Source of the DNA: an uncultured Collinsella sp.
GTDB taxonomy: Bacteria; Actinomycetota; Coriobacteriia; Coriobacteriales; Coriobacteriaceae
NCBI GenBank assembly: GCA_958348225.1
Contig: CATVYG010000001.1
Coordinates: 107,083-171,082, forward strand
DNA length: 64,000 bases
Direction of reading: 5' to 3'
Made by a program: the position numbers and the translations under genes. Shown piece by piece: positions 50,066 through 59,017 of this stretch (positions are counted from its first letter, which is position 1; each line of letters opens with the position of its first letter). A model generated the notes under the pieces. It saw only the letters and a program-made list of their open reading frames with translations. It did not search any database and was not told the origin of the DNA.

Positions 50066-51349
50066 ATGGCTGAAGAATTCGATTTCCATCCGATGTGGGA
50101 AAGCCTCGGCATGAATCTTGCCGACCACGACATGCTGCTGGGCGCCGTGGGCCAGATGTACGGCGATATGTTCCTGACACAGAACAATCGCCCCAAGTCT
50201 ACGTCCTACCTGGATTTTGTCGCCACCAACATCCACAGCGGCCGTATTAAGGAGATGCTCGACAAGAAGGAGGCCGGCGAGGCCACCAAGATTGTCGGTT
50301 CGTTCTGCGTCTACGTGCCCGAAGAGATCGTGCTTGCCTGCGATGGCATCCCCGTGGGCCTGTGCTCGGGTGCCGACTGGGCAACGGACAAGGTTGAGGA
50401 GCACTTGCCGCGCAACACCTGTCCGCTCATCAAGAGCTTTGCTGGCTTTAAGCTGGGCGAGGTCTGCCCCTACATTGAGTCGAGTGACCTGGTCGTGGGT
50501 GAGAACACCTGCGACGGCAAGAAAAAGGCCTACGAGTTCTTTGCCACGCAAAAGAACATGTACGTCATGGATATTCCCAACGTACACGACGAGTCGACGC
50601 TCGTGACCTGGAAGGCCGAGGTCAAGAAGCTCGCCGCCAAGATCGAGGAAGAGTGCGGCGTCAAGATCACGCCCGAGCGTCTGAAGGCCGCCATCCACGC
50701 CGTCAATGAGAAGCGTCGCGCCCTGCAGCGCCTCGCTGCCACGCGCGCTGCCGACCCGGCGCCCATCAGCGGTCTCGACAGCCTGCTGACCGTTCAGGCC
50801 GCCTTTATGGACGACACGCCGCGTCTGACCGGAGCCATCAACGAGATGGCCGCCGAGTGCGAGCAGCGTGTCGAGGCCGGCGAGGGCGTGGCGCCCAAGG
50901 GGACCAAGCGCATCCTGTACACCGGTACGCCCATGGCCGTGCCCAACTGGAAGCTGTTCAACCTTATCGAGAAGGCCGGCGGCGTCGTGGTGGGCGAGGA
51001 GTCCTGCACGGGCTCGCGCTACTACAAGGACCTGGTCGACGAGTCCGGCGAGACGGTCGACGAGATGCTCGACGCCATCGCCGAGCGCTACTTTAAGATC
51101 AACTGCGCCGTCTTTACGCCCAACGATCAGCGTATGAAGGACATTGTCCAGATGGCCAAGGACCTGCATGCCGACGGTATCGTCGACGTGGCCCTGCAGT
51201 TCTGCACACTCTACGAGATGGAGTCCTTCGCTGTGGAGAAGGCCGCAGAGGAGGCGGGCATTCCGTTTATGCACATCACGACCGACTACGCCGGTGAGGA
51301 CGCCGGTCAGCTCCAGACCCGCATCGAGGCCTTCCTCGAGACGATTTAG
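50066..51349 (+). CDS. Double-cubane-cluster-type reductase of the 2-hydroxyacyl-CoA dehydratase (HgdB/YjiM) family, paralogue 1
   Basis: The 427-residue protein matches the single-component HgdB/YjiM-like proteins that include double-cubane-cluster proteins, low-potential reductases driven by an ATP-dependent activator. Conserved Cys motifs are GSFCVYVPEEIV, LPRNTCPLIKSFAGF and VVGENTCDGKKKAYEFF. The second lobe has LYTGTPMAVPNWKLFNLIEK, GEESCTGSRYY and MHITTDYAGEDAGQLQTRIE. It shares the whole layout with the paralogue at 56864. The activator lies 7 kb downstream in the same direction. GAGAGGGG precedes ATG 50066. The substrate is unknown. Confidence 0.88.
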   Translation: MAEEFDFHPMWESLGMNLADHDMLLGAVGQMYGDMFLTQNNRPKSTSYLDFVATNIHSGRIKEMLDKKEAGEATKIVGSFCVYVPEEIVLACDGIPVGLCSGADWATDKVEEHLPRNTCPLIKSFAGFKLGEVCPYIESSDLVVGENTCDGKKKAYEFFATQKNMYVMDIPNVHDESTLVTWKAEVKKLAAKIEEECGVKITPERLKAAIHAVNEKRRALQRLAATRAADPAPISGLDSLLTVQAAFMDDTPRLTGAINEMAAECEQRVEAGEGVAPKGTKRILYTGTPMAVPNWKLFNLIEKAGGVVVGEESCTGSRYYKDLVDESGETVDEMLDAIAERYFKINCAVFTPNDQRMKDIVQMAKDLHADGIVDVALQFCTLYEMESFAVEKAAEEAGIPFMHITTDYAGEDAGQLQTRIEAFLETI

Positions 51350-51533
51350 CCGCACCTGCGCCAAGCTGTGCCGCCGGGTGTTCCTGTCCACGCGATAGGG
51401 ATTTCTCCGTTGCCATGTCGGCCGGTGTCCGGATGCACCGCAGGGCGCCGGCCGGCTTCGCATAGCTGCCGGGGCGGGGATTTCCACCGTGCCGGCAGAT
51501 TCTATCCGTTTGTTCAGACACGAAAGGAACTCA

Positions 51534-53144
51534 ATGAACAACGACCTTTTCAAGGCGGGCGTTTCCCGTCGCGGTTTTCTGACCGGCTCCGCTGCCCTGT
51601 GCGCCATGGCGGGCCTCGGCCTCACCGGCTGCGGCGGTTCGGGCGCCGAAAGCGGTAGCGCCGCTGCCTCCGGCCAGGATGTGGAGTATCGCGACGAGCT
51701 GCAGATCGCGCTCCCGGCGAGCCCGGACGGCCTCGATCCGCACACCACGTCGTCGCTTGTGACCATGGACATCATCTGCAACGTCGTCGAGCCGCTCTTT
51801 GGCCTCGATAGCGACTACGAGCCCCAACCCGTGCTGGCCAAGGGCTATGAGGTCTCCGACGACGGCCTGACCTACACCATCAAGCTGCGCGAGGGCGTCA
51901 CCTTCCACAACGGCAAGGAGTTTGGCTCCGAGGACGTCGTGGCCTCGATGAACCGCTGGCTCACCGTCAACGACCGCGCCGCGAGCCTGCTGCCCGGTGC
52001 CACCTTCGCCGCCTCGGGCGACCACGAGGTCACCTGCACGCTGACCGAGCCCGCCATCGACTTTCTGATCATCCTGGGCAACCACTCCCAGTATCCGGGT
52101 ATCTTCCCCTCCGAGGTCATTGAGGCCGCGGGCGATACCGGCGTGACCGAGTACGTGGGTACCGGTGCCTACAAGTTTGTGGAGTGGAAGCAGGACCAGT
52201 ACGTCCATCTCACCCGCTACGAGGACTATGTCGCCGCCCACGGCAAGGCTTCGGGCTACACCGGCAAGGTCTCCGCGCCCACCAAGGACATCTACTATCA
52301 GTTCGTGACCGAGGCCTCCACGCGCGTGAGCGGGTTTGAGACCAGCGAGTACGATATCGCTGGCGAGATCCCCACCGAGAACTACCACGACTTCGACGGC
52401 AACGACGACGTCAAGCTCTACACTCATAACGCCGGCGTTCTGACCGCCTTCCTCAACATGAACGAGGGCATTTTCGCCGACGAGGAGATCCGCAAGTGTG
52501 CCCTCATGGCTATCGACTGCGAGGCGGCCGCTCTTGCCGCCTATGGCGAGAAGGAGCTCTTCAACATCGATCCCAACCTTGGCAACCCCGAGAACACTCA
52601 GTGGGCGACCGACGCGGGCAAGAAGTACTTTAACCAGGCCGACGCCAAGGCCGCCAAGAAGGCCCTGGCCAAGACCTCCTATGCCGGTGAAACGGTCAAG
52701 CTACTGACCACCCCCGACTACAAGGATATGTATAACGCCACCGTCGCGCTGCAGGAACAGCTCGAGAAGGCCGGTTTCACCGCCGAGGTCGACAGCTACG
52801 AGTTCGCGACCTTCATGGACATCCGCTCCGGCAAGCCCGAGCAGTGGGACCTCTTTGTGGCCTCCACCAACTACAAGCCCATCCCGGCCCAGTCCCTCTC
52901 GGTCTCCAAGGCCTTCTATGGCCTGTCCGACGAGGAGGCGCTCAAGCTCGTGGCCGAGACCCGCACCGCCAAGGACACCGACGCTGCGGCCAAGAAGTGG
53001 GCCGAGGCTCAGGAACGCCTCTATGAGATCGCCGTCATCGAGCCGCTTTGCCACTACGCTTCCATCACGGGCACCCAGGCAGACGTCGAGGACGTCGAGG
53101 TGCTCGACGGGGCCATCATTTGGAACGCCAAGCGTCCGGAGTAA
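51534..53144 (+). CDS. ABC transporter family 5 substrate-binding lipoprotein (DppA/OppA/NikA-like)
   Basis: The 536-residue protein carries a Tat signal (VSRRGFLTGSAALCAMAG) and lipobox L-T-G-C at Cys33. The family 5 solute-binding fold shows ALPASPDGLDPHTTSSLVTM, NVVEPLFGLDSDYEPQPVLA, TYTIKLREGVTFHNGKEF and VGTGAYKFVEWKQDQYVHL. It probably captures a peptide, opine, metal chelate or other small solute for the permeases that follow. AAAGGA lies five bases before ATG 51534. It is placed between a reductase gene and the permeases, so the solute may be the reductase substrate or its cofactor metal. Confidence 0.93.
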   Translation: MNNDLFKAGVSRRGFLTGSAALCAMAGLGLTGCGGSGAESGSAAASGQDVEYRDELQIALPASPDGLDPHTTSSLVTMDIICNVVEPLFGLDSDYEPQPVLAKGYEVSDDGLTYTIKLREGVTFHNGKEFGSEDVVASMNRWLTVNDRAASLLPGATFAASGDHEVTCTLTEPAIDFLIILGNHSQYPGIFPSEVIEAAGDTGVTEYVGTGAYKFVEWKQDQYVHLTRYEDYVAAHGKASGYTGKVSAPTKDIYYQFVTEASTRVSGFETSEYDIAGEIPTENYHDFDGNDDVKLYTHNAGVLTAFLNMNEGIFADEEIRKCALMAIDCEAAALAAYGEKELFNIDPNLGNPENTQWATDAGKKYFNQADAKAAKKALAKTSYAGETVKLLTTPDYKDMYNATVALQEQLEKAGFTAEVDSYEFATFMDIRSGKPEQWDLFVASTNYKPIPAQSLSVSKAFYGLSDEEALKLVAETRTAKDTDAAAKKWAEAQERLYEIAVIEPLCHYASITGTQADVEDVEVLDGAIIWNAKRPE

Positions 53145-53232
53145 TGCAATAGATGGCGTGGCGGCTGGAGGGGTCTGGTCCCCTGTGGCCGCCACGCCCT
53201 GTCCACGTTCAGAGGGGAAATAGACGCCTCGC

Positions 53233-54186
53233 ATGATGAAGTACACGCTCAAACGTATAGGCGCGATGGTTCCGGTGATGCTCATCATCTCGGTTGTCGT
53301 GTTTTTGATTATCTATCTCACACCGGGTGACCCGGCCTCTTCGATGCTCGGCATGGAGGCTTCGGCCGACCAGATCGAGCGCGTCAACGATAGCCTGGGA
53401 CTCAACGAGCCGCTGCCGCAGCGCTACGTTGAGTGGATGGGCGGCGTGCTTACCGGCGACCTGGGCGATTCGTATTTTATGCGGCAGCCCGTCACGCAGG
53501 CGATCGCCGAGCACTTTGGCCCCACGCTATCGCTCGCGCTTCTGGCACAGCTCATCGCGCTGTTGATTGCACTGCCTTGCGGCGTCGTCGCTGCCCTCAA
53601 ACATGGGTCGCGCACCGACGCGGTCTTGCGTGTCGTTGCTCTTTTGGGCGTGGCGATACCCGGCTTTTTGATGGCGCTCATGCTTATGTGGCTGTTTGCC
53701 GTCACGTTGCGTGTGTTCCCGGTGGCCGGCTATGCGCCGCTATCGAAGGGCTGGTTCAGCCATTTACGCTATCTTGCGTTGCCGGCCATATCGCTTGGAT
53801 GCGTTCAGGCCGCGCTGCTCATGCGCATGACGCGTGCGAGCGTGATCGAGGCCATGCAGCTCGACTGCGTTAAGACGGCGCGCGCCAAGGGCGTCTCCGA
53901 GGTTCGCGTGGTGCTGGCCCATGCCCTGCGCAACGCCGCGCTGCCGATTCTCACCTCGGTCGGCTATTCTTTTGGCGCTCTGATTACGGGCGCCGTGGTG
54001 ACTGAGGCCATTTTTAACATCCCCGGTTTGGGCCAGCTGGTCACGAGCTCTATCGAGCGTCGCGACTATCCGGTGATTCAGGGTGTGCTGCTGGTCATCG
54101 CCTTGTTGAATTCGGTGATCAATCTGGCTGTCGACCTTGCCTACGGCGCTTTTGACCCGCGTGCTCGCAAATGGGGCGATGCATGA
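53233..54186 (+). CDS. Dipeptide/nickel-type ABC transporter permease (DppB-like)
   Basis: The 317-residue permease has the DppB N-terminal helix (LKRIGAMVPVMLIISVVVFL), the PGDPA loop, and about six helices. The EAA-type coupling loop is VKTARAKGVSEVRVVLAHAL and is followed by GALITGAVVTEAIFNIPGLG, typical of DppB/OppB. AGAGGGG lies before ATG 53233; an adjacent ATG at 53236 is equally possible. It overlaps the next permease by four bases (ATGA). Confidence 0.94.
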   Translation: MMKYTLKRIGAMVPVMLIISVVVFLIIYLTPGDPASSMLGMEASADQIERVNDSLGLNEPLPQRYVEWMGGVLTGDLGDSYFMRQPVTQAIAEHFGPTLSLALLAQLIALLIALPCGVVAALKHGSRTDAVLRVVALLGVAIPGFLMALMLMWLFAVTLRVFPVAGYAPLSKGWFSHLRYLALPAISLGCVQAALLMRMTRASVIEAMQLDCVKTARAKGVSEVRVVLAHALRNAALPILTSVGYSFGALITGAVVTEAIFNIPGLGQLVTSSIERRDYPVIQGVLLVIALLNSVINLAVDLAYGAFDPRARKWGDA

Positions 54187-55013
54187 TGGCAAACGTTAAG
54201 AAGGCTCTTGCCAACAAGGAGCTTGTGGTCGGCGGCTGTATTTTCCTGGCGATTGCGCTGATCGCGCTCGTCGGTCCGCTGGTGTGGACGGTTAATCCCA
54301 ATGCGCAGGAGATGACGTTGCGACTTTCGGCACCTTCGCCCGCGCATCCCTTTGGCTGCGATGACTTTGGCCGCGACCTGCTTGCCCGCGTCATCGCGGG
54401 CGCGCGCGTGTCGCTTGGCGTCGGCATTGCCGTCACGCTCGCGACGAGTGCGCTCGGCTTGGTGATCGGCGCCTATGCGTGCTACAACGAGAGGCTCGAT
54501 CATATTCTCATGCGCATCTGCGACGGCCTTATGTCCATTCCTGGCGTGCTTTTGGCTATCGCGCTCATGGCCATGATGGGTGCCTCGGTCTGGAACGTCA
54601 TCATCGCGCTCTCCATCGTCTATACGCCCAGCATGGCGCGCATCGTGCGCTCGCGTGCGATGGTGGTCAAGGAGGAACCCTTTGTGGAGGCCCTGCGCGT
54701 GCAGGGCGCCTCGACCGCGCGCATCGTGTGGCTGCATATCGTGCCCAACGTTATGGCGCCCTTCCTGGTGCAGGCGACCTTCGTCTTTGCCGAGGCCGTG
54801 CTCTCGGAGGCCGCCCTCTCGTTTCTGGGCCTGGGTATCAAGGCGCCCGACGCCAGCTGGGGAAACATCCTGCAGGCGGGCAAGAACGTGATGCGCAAAG
54901 CCTGGTGGATGATTTTCTTCCCGGCAGCGGCCATCATCGCGAGCGTGCTTTCACTGAACCTTGCCGGCGACGGCCTGCGCGACGCCCTCGACCCCAAGAC
55001 CAAGGAGGACTAA
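54183..55013 (+). CDS. Dipeptide/nickel-type ABC transporter permease (DppC-like)
   Basis: The 276-residue permease is the DppB partner. It has the family features HPFGCDDFGRDLLARVIAGARVS (shortened here), the helix array, the coupling loop VEALRVQGASTARIVWLHIV, and LSEAALSFLGLGIKAP followed by SWGNIL. The start overlaps the dppB-like stop as ATGA, so translation is coupled; an in-frame ATG 12 bases upstream is possible. The last helix ends GDGLRDALDPK as in other DppC proteins. Confidence 0.94.
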   Translation: MMANVKKALANKELVVGGCIFLAIALIALVGPLVWTVNPNAQEMTLRLSAPSPAHPFGCDDFGRDLLARVIAGARVSLGVGIAVTLATSALGLVIGAYACYNERLDHILMRICDGLMSIPGVLLAIALMAMMGASVWNVIIALSIVYTPSMARIVRSRAMVVKEEPFVEALRVQGASTARIVWLHIVPNVMAPFLVQATFVFAEAVLSEAALSFLGLGIKAPDASWGNILQAGKNVMRKAWWMIFFPAAAIIASVLSLNLAGDGLRDALDPKTKED

Positions 55014-55016
55014 CCC

Positions 55017-56012
55017 ATGAGCGAACATCTTTTGGACGTGCGCGACCTGTGCATCTCGTTTGTGGGCCGCGATGGCAACGCGTTGGAAGCCGTCAACAAA
55101 CTCAACCTACATATCGATGCCGGTGAGATCGTTGGTGTTGTCGGCGAGTCCGGCTGCGGTAAGTCGGTGTTTGCCCAGAGTGTCATGCGCCTATTGGAGC
55201 ATGAACAGAAGATGGCCTATGAGGGCCAGATTGTGTTTGATGGCGAGGATCTGCTGGCACGTCCGCTCAAGACGATGCGCAAGGTGCGCGGCTGCGACAT
55301 CGCCATGATTTTCCAGGATCCTTTGAGCTCGCTTAACCCCGTCATGACGGTCGGGGCCCAGGTCGTCGAGGCCGTGCGGGCCCACCGTAAGGTGAGCCGA
55401 CGCGAAGCCCGCAACGAGGCTCTATCGCTGTTGGAGCGTGTGGGAATTCGAGATGCCGCGGCTCGCTTCGACATGTATCCGGGCGATTTTAGCGGCGGTA
55501 TGCGCCAGCGCGTGATGATTGCCATGGCGCTCGCCGGACACCCGCGCCTGCTTATCGCCGATGAGCCCACCACGGCACTCGACACGACGACTCAAAAACA
55601 GATTTTGGACCTTCTGCGCGACCTCAACAGTTCCGAGGGCATGGCGGTGCTTTTTATCAGCCATGATTTGGGTGTCGTCACGAGCATCTGCTCGCGCGTG
55701 CACGTCATGTATCTGGGCCAAATCGTAGAAGAGATCGACGCCTGCGGCCTTATGGAGCGTCCGAGCCACCCGTATGCCCAGGGGCTCATCGCGAGCATTC
55801 CGCCGCTCGAAGGCGAGCGTGTCGACACGCTGGCGGATATTCCGGGTACAGTGCCGCCGCTTACGGCAATACCCTGTGGATGCCGCTTTGCGCCTCGTTG
55901 CGCCCGGGCGGACGAGCGTTGCCGCGCGCAGGAGCCTCCGCTGGTTGCCGTGAATGCGTGCGACCGGTCTAAATGTTGGCTTGTCGAGAAAGGGGGGTGC
56001 CATGGCTGTTGA
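55017..56012 (+). CDS. Dipeptide-type ABC transporter ATPase (DppD-like)
   Basis: The 331-residue ATPase has Walker A GESGCGKSVFAQSVM, Q-loop IFQDPLSSLNPVMTVG, signature FSGGMRQRVMIAMAL, Walker B LLIADEPTTALD and H-loop FISHDLGVV. The C-terminal oligopeptide extension is present (PHPYAQGLIASIP-like, then CRFAPRCARADERCRAQEPP). Its four Cys resemble the [4Fe-4S] ligands reported in DppD. AAGGAGG lies nine bases before ATG 55017. It overlaps the next ATPase gene by 11 bases. Confidence 0.95.
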   Translation: MSEHLLDVRDLCISFVGRDGNALEAVNKLNLHIDAGEIVGVVGESGCGKSVFAQSVMRLLEHEQKMAYEGQIVFDGEDLLARPLKTMRKVRGCDIAMIFQDPLSSLNPVMTVGAQVVEAVRAHRKVSRREARNEALSLLERVGIRDAAARFDMYPGDFSGGMRQRVMIAMALAGHPRLLIADEPTTALDTTTQKQILDLLRDLNSSEGMAVLFISHDLGVVTSICSRVHVMYLGQIVEEIDACGLMERPSHPYAQGLIASIPPLEGERVDTLADIPGTVPPLTAIPCGCRFAPRCARADERCRAQEPPLVAVNACDRSKCWLVEKGGCHGC

Positions 56013-56787
56013 TAGCGAAGCCCTGCTTAGGGTCTCACATCTGACTAAAACGTATTCCATGTCGGGCTCAGGTTTTAAGCGTCAGGCCTTTACCGCCGTG
56101 GACGACCTGTCGTTTGAGATCGCGCCGGGCGAAGTCTATGGCCTGGTTGGCGAATCCGGATCGGGCAAGTCGACGACTGGACGCCTGATCTGTGGTCTCG
56201 AGCGTGCGGATTCCGGCTCGATTGTCTATCGCGGGCACGACCTCGCCACGATGTCGGAGCGCGAACGCAAGCCGTTTCGCCGCGAGATTCAGCTGGTATT
56301 CCAGGATAGCTCTACGGCTTTTGACCCGCGCAACCATGTCGGCCGCATTTTGGAGGAGCCGCTGATTATCGCCGGCGTGCGCGATGCGGGTGAGCGCCAT
56401 GAGCGCGCGCTCTCGGCTCTAGCCTCGGTCGGTCTTCTGGCAGAGCATTACGACCGCTATCCGCATGACCTTTCGGGAGGACAGCGTCAGCGACTCAATC
56501 TGGCACGGGCGCTTATTTGCGAGCCGCGTCTTGTGGTATGCGACGAGCCGGTCTCGGCGCTTGACGTGTCCGTTCAGGCCCAAGTGCTCAACTTGCTTCG
56601 CGACCTGCAGCGCACGACGGGCGTGGCGCTGCTGTTTATCACGCATGATATGCGTGTGGTTCGGCATATGTCCGACCGGATTGGCGTGCTCTACCACGGT
56701 CGTCTTGTCGAGGAAGGCGCGGCCGAGGACGTGATCGCGCACCCGAGCGATCCGTATACGCAGGAGCTTATCGACGCCATTCCCTAG
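56002..56787 (+). CDS. Dipeptide-type ABC transporter ATPase (DppF-like), short form
   Basis: The 261-residue ATPase has Walker A GESGSGKSTTGRLICGL, Q-loop LVFQDSSTAFDPRNHVG, signature LSGGQRQRLNLARAL, Walker B LVVCDEPVSALD and H-loop FITHDMRVV. It ends at PYTQELIDAIP and lacks the Cys-rich oligopeptide C-terminal extension present in its partner. AAGGGGGG precedes ATG 56002, inside the end of the preceding gene. The longer frame from 55954 is not needed. It completes a five-gene importer. Confidence 0.94.
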   Translation: MAVDSEALLRVSHLTKTYSMSGSGFKRQAFTAVDDLSFEIAPGEVYGLVGESGSGKSTTGRLICGLERADSGSIVYRGHDLATMSERERKPFRREIQLVFQDSSTAFDPRNHVGRILEEPLIIAGVRDAGERHERALSALASVGLLAEHYDRYPHDLSGGQRQRLNLARALICEPRLVVCDEPVSALDVSVQAQVLNLLRDLQRTTGVALLFITHDMRVVRHMSDRIGVLYHGRLVEEGAAEDVIAHPSDPYTQELIDAIP

Positions 56788-56863
56788 AGGATGCTTCATT
56801 TTGGGTATGGCGTGGGTTCGTTGTTTAATTGTCGGTATTTCGGTGCAAGAGAGGGGAACTACT

Positions 56864-58027
56864 ATGGCCGATATCGAGGAACAGCCGTTGCCGCGCACGT
56901 TTGAGGAGTTCAACGAGCAACGCAAGGCGGCGTTTATTCGTGTCAAGGATTACAAACAGGCCGGCAATCGCCTGGTCGGCTTTTTGTGCAGCTATACGCC
57001 GCTCGAGATTATTGATGCCGCGGGCGCTGCAAGCGTGGCCTTGTGCGGCACATCCGACGAGGTGATTCCCGAGGCCGAGAAGGTACTGCCAGCAAACCTG
57101 TGCCCGCTCATCAAGTCGACGTACGGTTTCGCCTATTCGCAAAAGTGCCCGTTCACGTACTTTAGCGACATGATCATCGGCGAGACCACCTGCGACGGCA
57201 AGAAGAAGATGTACGAGCTGCTCAACGAGCTCAAGCGCACGCACATTCTGCACCTGCCACAGGGTCACGATCGCGCCTACGAGCGCGAGGGCTGGTACGA
57301 GGAGTGCCGCCTGCTCAAGGAGGAGCTCGAGAACTTCTACGGTATTACGATCACCGATGACGACCTGCGCGCTGCCGTCCGTCGTCGCAACCGTCTGCGT
57401 GCGGCGCAGCTCGAGATGTTTGCGCTGCAGGCCAACCAGCCGGCGGCCATGAGCGGCGTCGACCTGATGAGCACTATGTTTGCCGGTACGTTCAGCTTTG
57501 ATATCGAGGCCTATACGCAGCAGCTGGAGCAAAAGGTCGCCAAGCTGCGTGAGGCCTACGACGCGGGCGAGCGCCCGGTCGCGGCGGATGCCAAGCGCAT
57601 TCTGATCACCGGCTGCCCGGTGGGCGGCGTGATCAACAAGATCGGTCACACCATCGAGTCCAACGGCGGCGTGGTCGTGTGCATGGACGACTGCTCAGGC
57701 GAGCGCACGGCGGCCATGATGATCGACCCGGAGGCTCCCGACATCCTGCGCGCCATCGCCGACCGCTACCTGGACATCAACTGCTCGGTCATGACGCCCA
57801 ACGACGGTCGTATGGAAAATACGCTGGCCATGTGCGAGAAGTACCACGTCGATGGCGTGGTAGAGAGCGTGTTACAGGCCTGCCACACCTTCAACGTTGA
57901 GAGCGCGCGCATGCAGGAGGCCGTCGAGGGTGCGGGTATTCCGTACATGAAGATCGAGACCGACTACAGCAACGGCGACATGGGCCAGATTGAGACCCGC
58001 ATCGCCGCCTTTATCGAGACCCTGTAG
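56864..58027 (+). CDS. Double-cubane-cluster-type reductase of the HgdB/YjiM family, paralogue 2
   Basis: The 387-residue protein parallels the first reductase: GFLCSYTPLEIIDAAG, LPANLCPLIKSTYGF, IIGETTCDGKKKMYELL, then ILITGCPVGGVINKIGHTIE, DDCSGERTAAMM and MKIETDYSNGDMGQIETRI. The three conserved Cys segments are kept, and it lacks the N-terminal extension of paralogue 1. AGAGGGG precedes ATG 56864. Position between the importer and the activator suggests that one activator serves both paralogues. E. coli YjiM with its activator YjiL is the nearest named comparison. Confidence 0.9.
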   Translation: MADIEEQPLPRTFEEFNEQRKAAFIRVKDYKQAGNRLVGFLCSYTPLEIIDAAGAASVALCGTSDEVIPEAEKVLPANLCPLIKSTYGFAYSQKCPFTYFSDMIIGETTCDGKKKMYELLNELKRTHILHLPQGHDRAYEREGWYEECRLLKEELENFYGITITDDDLRAAVRRRNRLRAAQLEMFALQANQPAAMSGVDLMSTMFAGTFSFDIEAYTQQLEQKVAKLREAYDAGERPVAADAKRILITGCPVGGVINKIGHTIESNGGVVVCMDDCSGERTAAMMIDPEAPDILRAIADRYLDINCSVMTPNDGRMENTLAMCEKYHVDGVVESVLQACHTFNVESARMQEAVEGAGIPYMKIETDYSNGDMGQIETRIAAFIETL

Positions 58028-58031
58028 CTTC

Positions 58032-58120
58032 CTCAGGCACCGGATCTTGCTCCTCAAACCGTCGCTTGCGTACCCATAGTACGCTGCGCTCCTCTTTCGG
58101 GGCAATCTCCGGTACCTGAG
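58032..58120. repeat. Three-tier structured repeat, copy C2
   Basis: CTCAGG-C-ACCGGA-TC-TTGC (58032-58050) pairs with GCAA-TC-TCCGGT-A-CCTGAG (58102-58120). Inside, GCGTAC/GTACGC closes a CCATA loop, followed by CTCCTCTTTCGGG as in the other copies. It lies between the second reductase and the activator gene. Confidence 0.82.
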
Positions 58121-58182
58121 AAACCTAGAGCCAAGGCGCCTGAACGCGCCGCTACCTTTGATGTTTAGATTGGGAGAGAGCC

Positions 58183-58947
58183 ATGATAGGGATCGGGATC
58201 GATATCGGGTCTACGGCGGCTAAGGCCGCTGTGGTCGACGGGGAGGGTTCGGTGGCGTGGACGTGCGTGCAGCCAACCGGGTTCTCCTCGGTCGATGCTT
58301 CCGAGCGGCTGCGCGAGGCACTGGCAGCGGCCGGCTATGACGTGACAGCCGACGACGTGCGCGTGATCGCGACCGGCTACGGCCGTGTTGCCGTGCCCTA
58401 TGCGCACAAGGTCGTGACCGAGATCACCTGTCACGGTACCGGTGCCGTGCGTCTGTTTGGCGATCACGGCACGGTGATCGACGTGGGCGGCCAGGACACC
58501 AAGGTTATTCAGCTTAAAAGTGGCCGCGTGGCCAAGTTTGCCATGAACGACAAGTGCGCCGCCGGCACGGGGCGCTTTTTGGAGATCATGGCCGACCGCC
58601 TGGGCATTTCCCAGCAGCAGATGGCCGACTTGGCGCGTTCCGGCGAGCCTACCAAGATCAGCAGCATGTGCACGGTGTTTGCCGAAAGCGAGGTCATCAG
58701 CCTGATCGGTCGCGGTGAGCCGCGCGAGAACATTGCGCGTGGCGTGATCGACAGCGTGGTCTCGCGCGTGGCGACCATGGCCGGGCAGGCCGCGGGCGCC
58801 CCGTACTACCTGACCGGTGGCCTGTGCGAGAACGCCTTCGTGGTGGAGCGGTTGGGCGAGCTACTGGGGTCGCCGGTGACCACCTCGCCCCAGGCTCGCT
58901 TTGCCGGTGCCCTCGGCGCGGCGATTCGCGCACAGGCGCTCAATTAA
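58183..58947 (+). CDS. ATP-dependent activator (HgdC/YjiL-type, BadF/BadG family)
   Basis: The 254-residue ASKHA ATPase forms a dimer bridged by one [4Fe-4S] cluster and drives electrons into HgdB/DCCP-type reductases. It starts IGIGIDIGSTAAKAAVVDGE (phosphate loop). It has ATGYGRVAV, IDVGGQDTKVIQL, the cluster Cys in MNDKCAAGTGRFLE and in ISSMCTVFAESEV, and the second nucleotide motif LTGGLCENAFVVERL. It directly follows the second reductase and precedes selD. GGGAGA precedes ATG 58183. Confidence 0.95.
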   Translation: MIGIGIDIGSTAAKAAVVDGEGSVAWTCVQPTGFSSVDASERLREALAAAGYDVTADDVRVIATGYGRVAVPYAHKVVTEITCHGTGAVRLFGDHGTVIDVGGQDTKVIQLKSGRVAKFAMNDKCAAGTGRFLEIMADRLGISQQQMADLARSGEPTKISSMCTVFAESEVISLIGRGEPRENIARGVIDSVVSRVATMAGQAAGAPYYLTGGLCENAFVVERLGELLGSPVTTSPQARFAGALGAAIRAQALN

Positions 58948-59017
58948 TGCATCCGCCGCAGGCTCGCATTCATGCGTATACTGGGAGAAAATGATTGACC
59001 GATGAGAGGAGGTATCG

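Noticed and set aside
49727..51781. 684-codon minus-strand frame opposite the first reductase
   Set aside because: It crosses the promoter region and the reductase in antisense, with no start signal or family match.
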